Source: HOT-345 sp963531535 | GTDB lineage: Bacteria > Patescibacteriota > Gracilibacteria > Absconditabacterales > Absconditicoccaceae | Reading direction: 5' to 3' | NCBI GenBank assembly: GCA_963531535.1 | Contig: CAUSGX010000013.1 | Location: 1-24,552 of the forward strand | Length of the DNA: 24,552 bases | Program-made: the position numbers and the translations under genes | In this document: positions 17,890 through 24,552 of the stretch, in pieces | Layout: each line of letters begins with the position of its first letter | How positions within the stretch are numbered: position 1 is the first letter of the stretch | Notes under the pieces: model-generated | What the model saw: only the letters and a program-made list of their open reading frames with translations | Database searches by the model: none | What the model was told of the DNA's origin: nothing

Positions 17890-17954
17890 TTATAATAATA
17901 AAAAAGTAAGAAAAATCAGATACCATCCTTTGATAGTATTTTGTGAAATAAGAC

Positions 17955-17982
17955 TTGATACTTTATCAAAAATCCGTATATC
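17955..17982 (+). promoter_or_regulatory. Promoter of the four-helix membrane protein gene
   Basis: TTGATA (17955-17960) and TATATC (17977-17982) are 16 bp apart. Confidence 0.45.
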
Positions 17983-17989
17983 AGAGGGT

Positions 17990-18009
17990 GAAATCTGAAT
18001 TTTATCTTT
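17990..18009 (+). promoter_or_regulatory. Shared leader element, membrane protein copy
   Basis: GAAATCTGAATTTTATCTTT, centred 31 nt before the ATG at 18027 and close to the predicted transcription start. Confidence 0.45.
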
Positions 18010-18026
18010 TCTAAGTAGAGAACATA

Positions 18027-18635
18027 ATGGCAAAAAAACTTAAACTTACTGATATCCAAAGGTATTTGGAGAGGACTTTCCGCAAGTTTAGCAACTATAC
18101 AAAACACCAAAAGACTTTTGTGCTCTTTTTGTTTGTCTTAGTAGCGGTTTTGATTTTGCTTCCAATCGCAAAGATCACTCCGATTACTCAGTGACAATCT
18201 AGTTATTCTATCTGGTTACTTGGGAAAACTTACTTTAAGTCTGCTATTGTTATTGTGCTCTCGCTTGGATTCCTCTTTGGATGGAATATGCATACCAATT
18301 TTAAGAGATTTATTATTAAATACCTTGGATTCAGAGAGACTGAACCAGTATTAAATTTTATGTTTTTGTGGATTATTGTTGCAGCATATATGGGTATTTT
18401 GGATACTCTAGGACTGGTTTCTCAAAATACTGGTACGATCGGTATTGCTTGGGGATTGAGTGTTCAGTTGATCGTCCTTGTTATTTGATTGATTATGAGC
18501 GTTATTGAGGTTTGGAAGTCAGCAAATCAAAATTCACAAAAGACAAAAATCCTGAATATCGTGGATGATGATGCTCCAAAAAGGACTGAAAACAAGAGAG
18601 TGCTTCAGCATCTTTTTGAAGATGAAGAACTGTAA
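18027..18635 (+). CDS. Four-helix membrane protein of unknown function
   Basis: A 202-residue protein. A basic N-terminus (about 35 residues, KHQKT at its end) precedes hydrophobic segments at about 34-54, 72-92, 108-128 and 137-160. The second segment includes a WNMH motif. A charged C-terminal tail ends HLFEDEEL. The short loop between helices 1 and 2 contains a UGA-Gly (ITQGQSS). The topology suggests both ends in the cytoplasm. I do not recognise the family. It sits between nrdA and murD with its own promoter, leader element and terminator, so no functional partner is implied. It reads as a normal resident gene with TAA stop and UGA use. Confidence 0.8.
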
Positions 18636-18640
18636 TAACC

Positions 18641-18669
18641 AAAAAATCCAGCTGAGGAGCTGGTTTTTT
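18641..18669 (+). terminator. Intrinsic terminator of the membrane protein gene
   Basis: CCAGCT pairs with AGCTGG across a GAGG loop, with A tract before and six T after. Confidence 0.8.
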
Positions 18670-18738
18670 CTTTGTTTTGATAATTGGAAAGTGTTTTAAG
18701 ATTTAGAGATCAGTATTTTATATCTTTTGGATAAGGCA

Positions 18739-20049
18739 ATGCTAGATAAAAACTTATTTGCTGGGAAAAAGATCGGACTTCTTTGATTTTGACTTGAGGG
18801 AAAATCGACTTTGAACTTTCTATTACATAATGGCTTTGTTTTTGAGAAATTGACCGTTTTGGATGTAAAAGATCAGCCAGAACTAGAGGAACAGGGAATT
18901 GCTTTGAGGACAGGAGAGCAGTATCTCTCGCATTTGGAAGATTTTGATATTATTTTTAAGTCAGCAGGTGTACCGTATTCAGCTGAATTAAAGCCTTATC
19001 AAGATAAGGTTTTGACGCAGATGCAGTTTTTCTTTGATCACTATAAGGGTAAGGTAATTGCAATTACTGCTAGTAAGTGAAAATCTACGATGACAAGTCT
19101 GATTTATGAGCTTTTAAAAGATGCTGGTTTCCGTGTGAAACTTGTTTGAAATATTGGGAAGCCGGTTTTGGATGAGATTGATTTTGAGGAAGAGCGAGAT
19201 TATGTTGTTTGTGAGCTTTCAAGTTATATGCTTGAGAAGCTTAAAAAGCAGAATTTCATTTCGGTTTTGTGAGCGATTTTCCCTGAGCATTTAGATTGGC
19301 ATGGCGGATTTGAGCATTATACTCAGGCAAAACTCAATATTTTAAAGTGATCAGAGCAGAACTTTGTTCTGGCAAGAACAGTTCAAGAGTTTCAGCTTTC
19401 TGAGGTTTATTCTAATCTTCATACTTATGGGCAATGAGGGGAGTCTACATGGGCTGATGGAGTTTTTACTTATCAAGGTGAGAAGCTCTTTTCTACAGAG
19501 GATCGCTTGCTTCTTGGAGAGCATAATCTTCAAAATATTTCGCTTGGAATTGCAGTTGCAAAGTATCTTTGAATCAATAATGCTTCAATCCATCAGACGA
19601 TAGCTCATTTCCATGGACTTCCTCATAGATTACAGCTTGTTGGAACTTTTAAGGGGATAACTTTCTATGATGATGCAATTTCAACGACTCCTGATTCTAC
19701 CTTAGAGGCTTTAAAAACTTTTGGAAATAAAGTTTGAACTCTGTTTCTCTGAGGAACAGATAGAGGATATGATTTCAAAATTCTTGTAGAAAAGATAAAA
19801 GAACTCTGAATTCAGAATTTGGTTTTCTTCCCTCCATCTGGTGAGAAAATCCGTGATTTGCTTTCAGGTTTTGACTGAAATATGCTTTCGACTAGAGATA
19901 TGGATGAAGCTGTAAGGTTTGCTTATCAACATACTGCTCCTTGAAAAGTGTGTCTTCTTTCCACTGCATCTCCAAGCTATAGTAATTGGAAAAATTTTGA
20001 GGAGAAGGGGGAACTTTTTCAGCAAGCGATTAAAAAATATTGAGGATAG
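18739..20049 (+). CDS. murD: UDP-N-acetylmuramoylalanine--D-glutamate ligase MurD
   Basis: A 436-residue Mur ligase adding D-glutamate to UDP-MurNAc-L-Ala with ATP. Motifs in order: GLLGFGLEGKSTLNFLL at the N-terminus (UDP site, two UGA-Gly); the ATP P-loop ITASKGKSTMTS near residue 110; LVGNIGKPVLD; CELSSYMLE; PEHLDWHGGFEHYTQAK with the carbamylated Lys; NLQNISLGIAVA; FYDDAISTTPDSTLEAL; and LLSTASPSYSNWKNFEEKG. The P-loop Gly before KST is a UGA. The loop reads ASKGKST where most Mur ligases have GTNGKST, an unusual variant. About 14 UGA codons make this one of the most UGA-rich genes here. Upstream is GATCAGTATTTTATATCTTTT, a variant of the shared leader element. Confidence 0.92.
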
Positions 20050-20092
20050 AAAGAGAGAAAAGTCTGATTTCTCGCTTACTTTCACAGAAAAT

Positions 20093-20122
20093 AAAAGAGG
20101 AAACTGGTTTTTCTCTTTTTTT
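20093..20122 (+). terminator. Intrinsic terminator of murD
   Basis: AAAAGAGGAAA pairs with TTTTTCTCTTTT (one G-U) across a short CTGG loop, followed by more T. Confidence 0.65.
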
Positions 20123-20185
20123 CATTTCTCAAAAAAAGATTATATCATAAAAAAATATATGTCAAGTACTGATTTTTATTTTGGC

Positions 20186-20213
20186 TTGCATTCAAATGCG
20201 GGATTTCTAATAT
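20186..20213 (+). promoter_or_regulatory. Promoter of gyrA
   Basis: TTGCAT (20186-20191) and TAATAT (20208-20213) are 16 bp apart. The predicted leader is about 60 nt. Confidence 0.45.
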
Positions 20214-20240
20214 CTAGGTGATTTTGGAGTTAAAAGAAAG

Positions 20241-20260
20241 AAAAATCAGATTTTTTATTT
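20241..20260 (+). promoter_or_regulatory. Shared leader element, gyrA copy
   Basis: AAAAATCAGATTTTTTATTT, identical over 20 bases to the pflA copy, centred 31 nt before the gyrA ATG. Confidence 0.55.
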
Positions 20261-20278
20261 TTTGAAAAGAGTATAGTT

Positions 20279-22843
20279 ATGAGTCAGGATCTTTTCCAAC
20301 AGGAAGAAAAACATGAGAGAGTGCAGCAACATCCTATAGAAAAGGAGATTACGCAATCCTATATTGATTATGCGATGTCTGTTATTGTTTCTCGTGCTTT
20401 GCCTGATACAAGAGATGGATTTAAGCCGGTTTTGAGGAGAATCCTCTTTGGAATGTATCAGATGAATAATTTTTATAATCAAAAGCATAAAAAATCTGCG
20501 AGAATCGTCTGAGATGTAATGTGAAAGTATCATCCACATGGAGATTCTTCAATCTATGAGGCAATGGTAAGGCTTGCTCAGCCTTGGTCACTCAGATATC
20601 CGCTCGTTGATGGACAAGGAAACTTTGGATCTATTGATGGAGATGGAGCAGCTGCTATGAGGTATACTGAGGCAAGATTGACTAAAATTGCTGAGGAAAT
20701 GCTTGAGGATATTGATCAAGATACTGTTGATTGGAGAGATAATTTTGATGGTTCTCTAAAGGAGCCTGTCATGCTACCAACAAAATTTCCAAATCATCTT
20801 TGTAATGGAACGATGGGAATTGCAGTAGGTATGGCAACGAATATGGCTCCTCATAATTTGACTGAAATTTTAGATGCTTCACTTCTTCTTCTCCATAAAG
20901 AAGGAAAGCCACAGACAATTTGATTTGATCAAGATGGGAAAGAAATCATAGAAAAAACTCAAGTAAGTATTGAAGAAATTATGCAGATCGTAAAAGGTCC
21001 AGATTTCCCAACTGGTGGTATGATTTTTGATAGTAATAATATTCTTGAAGTTTATAAAAAATGAAAGTGAGGAATCGTTGTTCGTGGAAAAACACACGAT
21101 GAAGTGTATGAATGAGCACATGTAATTGTGATAGACGAAATTCCATATCTTGTGAATAAAGCGAGTCTTGTTGCAAAGATTGGAGAATTGGTCGTTGATA
21201 AAAAGGTGGAGGGAATTAATGATATCCGTGATGAATCAAATAGAGATAGGATTAGGATTGCTATTTATCTAAAAAAATGAGTAGATCCTGATGCAATTTT
21301 GATGCAAATTTATAAATTCACTGATCTTCAGACTAATTTTAATCTCAACAATGTTTCACTCGTTGAAGGAGGAAGTCAGCCTAGACTCTTGAATATTAAA
21401 GATCTTTTGATGGAATTCGTAGAATTCCGTAGAAATGTTGTCTATCGTAGGTCAGTTTTTCAACTTAATAAAGCAAAAGATAGACTTCATATCTTGGAAG
21501 GACTCAAAAAGGCTATTGATATTATTGATGAAGTAATTGATACTATCAAGAAATCTGAATCTAAAGCTGATGCGAGAACAAATTTGATGGAGAAGTTTTG
21601 ATTTACAGAGAAGCAGGCTGAGTATATCCTTCTTATGAGGCTTCAATCTTTGGTTGGACTTGAGATTCAGAAGATTGCAGAAGAAATTGATGCAAAAATC
21701 AGACTTATTGAATATTTAGAAGGTATTATCTCTGATCCTCAGAAGCTTGATGAAGTTTTGGCTCAGGAATTTGAATATATGAAGGAGAAATATGGAGATG
21801 AGAGGAGGACTGAACTTTCAAATGACTTGAGCGTTTATAATATCAGTGGAAGCTTGAAAGAACTTCAAAAGGCAGCCGACAAAGTAAAAGAAGATGTGAT
21901 TTGTTGGATCGGAAATGATTATTCTCTTAGAATTTTGTATCAGACAAGAATTCAGAATATCCCAGAGGAAACTTTAGATCTCATCTACACTCATAATCAG
22001 GATCAACTCGTGATTATTACTGATAGGGGAGAGCTCGTAGTGCAGAGGATTAAAGATCTTGGAAGTTTCACTATGGCGAAACCAGCTTTAAATCTGAATG
22101 AACATTTTGGTTTGAAATGAAAGATTGTCTTCGCAAAGACACTACATTTCCACTATGACTATCTAGTGTTCTTGACTAATCAAAATAGTATCAAGAAGAC
22201 TAAAAAAGAGTTGGTATTGAGCTTTAAAAAGTTCCCAACTACCATTATGGGACTTCAGCCAGGAGAAAAGATTCTGAAAGTATTGCCGGTAAATGATGGA
22301 GAAAATATTGGGGTGCTTTCTCAGAAAGGTTCAATGCTGCTTTTCAAATCTGATGATATTAGACCTATGGGTAAGACCGCAGGAGGAGTAAAGGCAATTG
22401 AGCTGCAGGAAGGAGATCAAGTTGCGAATATGTTCTTGCATAATGGAGAGCCATTTATCCTTATCTACTGAGATAAGAACTGAAAGTTGCTTTCGCTTGA
22501 GGATTTGAAAATATGGAAGAGAGCTAAGAAAGGACAGATTGTCTCAACAAGTAATGATATTTTGGTAGGTGGTATTGGAATTGTTGAATGAGCGATCAGG
22601 ATCAGATTTGAAGACTGAAGCTTAAAAACACTGCATTCAAATGATATTTCACTAGATGAACCAGAGACACCGCTATACAAGATGGTGGATAAAAAGATTG
22701 ATATCGTCTATCGTCCTCGAGAGGAAAAAACTGAAAATATGAAGTATAAAGAAGAAAAGAAAAAGGTTGAAAAAATGGAGAGTGGTTTGTTTGAAGTGGA
22801 CGAAATTGCCGAGACCGAATCTGATAAGAGTTCAGAGGAATAA
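20279..22843 (+). CDS. gyrA: DNA gyrase subunit A (type II topoisomerase A subunit)
   Basis: An 854-residue A subunit, which cuts and rejoins DNA during topoisomerisation. The N-terminal YIDYAMSVIVSRALPDTRDG leads to the winged-helix motif RIVGDVMGKYHPHGDSSIY (two UGA-Gly). The catalytic Tyr follows in AAAMRYTEARL (near residue 129), then FPNHLCNGTMGIAVGMATN. A long coiled-coil region spans about 370-490. A C-terminal beta-pinwheel (about 520-800) has repeated blade motifs such as GKTAGGVKAIEL. The tail is acidic and lysine-rich. The length fits GyrA better than ParC. However, I cannot find a clear QRRGGKG GyrA-box in the expected place, so decatenase-type activity is possible. No B subunit is in the window. 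Stops with TAA. Confidence 0.85.
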
Positions 22844-22930
22844 TTTCAATAGATTATAGTTCCCATGAGATCAAGACGAAGTAATGTTTTTCTAGCTCAT
22901 GATTCTAGTTTTGTTTTTGTTTTGTATTAA

Positions 22931-23326
22931 ATGACGAGAATCAATCTTGTTCCAGTCTCAGAATTAGCTGATCAGCATTTGATTGCTGAGTGGAGAGAAC
23001 TTCCAAGAGTTTTTGGACTGGTGAAAAAAAAGCTCGATGAGGGAAAGCCTATTATTATCTCTAAAAACTATACGATGGGAACTGGACATGTACGTTTCTT
23101 TTATGATAAATTGCTCTTTCTCCAAAAAAGGCATCAAGCTCTGGTCAAAGAAGCTCAGAAAAGAGGCTTTAAGATTACTCTTACTGAAAAGATTAGTCTG
23201 ACGTCTTTCCCAAAGGAATATTGTCAGGATTTTATCCCTTCAGAACAGGATCTTGAAATCTCTCAGCAGAGGATCCTAGAAAAATTACAAGCAAAGCCAG
23301 ATTTTTATACTTTTTATGGGAAATAG
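22931..23326 (+). CDS. denV: Pyrimidine dimer DNA glycosylase (T4 endonuclease V / DenV-like)
   Basis: A 131-residue base-excision repair enzyme that cuts the glycosyl bond at UV-induced pyrimidine dimers and nicks the abasic site. The N-terminus MTRINLVPVSELADQHLIAE continues WRELPRVFGLV and matches phage T4 endonuclease V closely. The catalytic Thr2, the phosphate-binding Arg3 and the catalytic Glu23 are present. GTGHVRFFYDKL and the C-terminal PDFYTFYGK also match. All Gly codons are GGN; there is no UGA and no CGA, so it would also work in a standard-code host. This fits a horizontally acquired gene (phage-type family) but is also possible by chance in 131 codons. It has its own terminator. 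The start codon directly follows the TAA of a 21-codon ORF (22865-22930) of unknown meaning. Confidence 0.95.
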   Translation: MTRINLVPVSELADQHLIAEWRELPRVFGLVKKKLDEGKPIIISKNYTMGTGHVRFFYDKLLFLQKRHQALVKEAQKRGFKITLTEKISLTSFPKEYCQDFIPSEQDLEISQQRILEKLQAKPDFYTFYGK

Positions 23327-23340
23327 TCGCTTGTATTATA

Positions 23341-23366
23341 AAAAAACTCCTAAATGGGAGTTTTTT
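23341..23366 (+). terminator. Intrinsic terminator of denV
   Basis: AACTCC and GGGAGTT close a short stem around TAAAT, with six A before and six T after. Confidence 0.75.
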
Positions 23367-23463
23367 GTTTTTGTTTTTGTTTTAATTTCGATTTCACAGA
23401 AATTGCTCTGCGGACATTAGTTTCAAATGATTTTTTGTTATAAACAGAAAAAATCTGATTTTT

Positions 23464-23492
23464 TTGCTTTTTTTGATGATTGTTGTTATAAT
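23464..23492 (+). promoter_or_regulatory. Promoter of the surface protein gene
   Basis: A perfect TATAAT (23487-23492) with TTGCTT (23464-23469) 17 bp before it. Here the AAATCTGATTTTTTT word (23451-23465) lies upstream of the promoter rather than in the leader. Confidence 0.5.
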
Positions 23493-23533
23493 TGAGTAAA
23501 GTGTTTTTTACTTATATTATCTTTTGTGTATAA

Positions 23534-24552
23534 ATGGCGATAAGAAGAATTAGGAAGCTGAAACCTCATAGACTGACTAAACCAAAGTTTCTCTCTTTTG
23601 TAGCATATACTTTGATTCTTTTTTTGTGAGCGGTCATTATCTCTAACATCAATCCTGATGCGAATAGCGAATATCGTAAAGACTGGGAAAAAACTCATCA
23701 GCAACCAATGCAATGGGTATTTTTGGCAGATAATGGGCAAAAATATACTTTAGGGGAGAACCCTTTTTGAGAACATGGGGCCCCTGAAACGTATGAATAT
23801 ATGCTCCCAGGTACTGGATCTATGCTTTCTGGAAGTGAACAAAAGAATGAACAGCAAACTGATTTAGGTTTTTTGACTGGTAATAATATCGCTAAGTCCT
23901 ATAAAAATGCATATACGACGCTGTTGAGTACTTTAGAAGATCGTAGTCATTTTATCAATAAGGTATTTGAGTTTTTACTGAGAGGGGATATTGTTGAGCT
24001 TCCTGAATGAAGTGTAAGATATGTGGTCGCAATGTATGAATTTTGAGATGAAGCAAGACATAAAGTGCTTGATGGTGCTTCTTGTATGACACCGTGGGGA
24101 TATAGCATTGATGATTGAGCGTCGGTATTAGCTTATCAACAGAGATCAGATACGCCTTCGATTTGTAATATTCAGAGAAGAACCTGTAAAGATGGAAAGC
24201 TCTCTGGGCAGTTTACTCAGTCCTCTTGTAATGAATCTAAGCAAGGTAAAATGAAAAAAACAACTTTTTCAACCTATAATGCTGATCCAAATCCTAAAAA
24301 GGAGCTACAATGAGATATCTTAGCGCAAGAAAAGCGTAGAGAATATCTTGAAGAAAACTGATATATTCAGCCTGATGCTCCTTATTACAAAAATGCTCAA
24401 TTTAATCTTAATGGAAAAAGAGCACCTAATCCAGCACCAACTACACAAGCTCTTGCTCCAAATCAACCAACTGAGGATGATGTCAGAGATGTTCCGCTTT
24501 CTCCTGATGGGAAGAAATATTGTACAGCGCCTTGGTGAGAAAAAGTTAAATC
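23534..24552 (+). CDS. Membrane-anchored surface protein with CxxPWG modules (partial, 3' end beyond window)
   Basis: The first 339 codons of a longer gene. A basic N-terminus (MAIRRIRKLKPHRLTKPKF) precedes one hydrophobic segment at about 19-38 (LSFVAYTLILFLGAVIIS, Gly is UGA), a signal anchor or uncleaved signal peptide. A polar extracytoplasmic region follows, with a Thr/Ser/Gln-rich stretch. Near residue 180 is a module CMTPWGYSIDDGASVLAYQQ followed by CNIQRRTCKDGKLSG and a closing Cys. Near the window's end a second module begins (YCTAPWGEKVK). A Pro/Ala/Thr-rich linker separates them. Paired Cys at fixed spacing suggests disulfide-bonded repeats. This clade is host-attached or predatory, so a role in contact is possible, but that is inference. 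Confidence 0.8.

Noticed and set aside
19919..20221. Plus-strand ORF of 100 residues over the end of murD
   Set aside because: It is in another frame than murD, runs through the murD terminator, and its sequence is low complexity from AT-rich DNA.
1..24552. CRISPR arrays, insertion sequences, rRNA or tRNA genes
   Set aside because: No regularly spaced repeats, no transposase motifs and no conserved RNA sequences were seen on either strand.

Overview
The window is an AT-rich chromosomal segment from a bacterium that does not use the standard genetic code. UGA is read as glycine: it fills invariant Gly positions in PflA, MurB, MurD, GyrA, NrdA, TerC and IleRS. CGA is read as tryptophan: it fills conserved Trp positions in IleRS (at least nine sites), TerC, PflA and an AbiJ-like protein, while TGG is also still used. 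This combination is the code known for Absconditabacterales (candidate phylum SR1, within Patescibacteria/CPR; NCBI table 37). Every gene here stops with TAA or TAG. A standard-code reading therefore breaks most genes into fragments; the coordinates below are for genes read through UGA.

Layout. (1) 1-4700 is an accessory region: a DUF6119/TIGR04141-like protein on the plus strand, then minus-strand genes for a two-helix membrane protein, another small membrane protein and an AbiJ-NTD4-like abortive-infection protein, the last possibly preceded by a very short ORF. An imperfect repeat of about 80 bp that ends in a terminator flanks the two-helix membrane protein gene. (2) 4694-7704 holds nusA, pflA and murB. 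(3) 7705-8468 holds a structured leader and a small protein of unknown function. (4) 8527-12567 (minus) is one 1346-codon isoleucyl-tRNA synthetase gene. It carries a complete Nudix hydrolase domain inside its editing region and a histidine-phosphatase domain before the KMSKS loop. (5) 12741-14631 holds a TerC-family membrane protein facing two small proteins that appear paralogous to the one in region 3. (6) 14718-17889 is the class I ribonucleotide reductase locus: two NrdR-type operator boxes exactly 32 bp apart, an NrdB with an N-terminal ATP-cone, and an NrdA without one. (7) 18027-22843 holds a four-helix membrane protein, murD and a type II topoisomerase A subunit (gyrA). (8) 22931-23326 is a T4 endonuclease V (DenV)-like UV-repair glycosylase. 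(9) 23534 to the end is the start of a membrane-anchored surface protein with CxxPWG modules.

Most housekeeping genes share a leader element, roughly AAATCWGATTTTTTATYTTTT, about 20-35 nt before the start codon. They lack an obvious Shine-Dalgarno sequence. The accessory genes lack the element. The strongest candidates for something undescribed are the three-activity IleRS and this shared leader element. All calls come from reading the sequence by eye; no database search or structure prediction was run.
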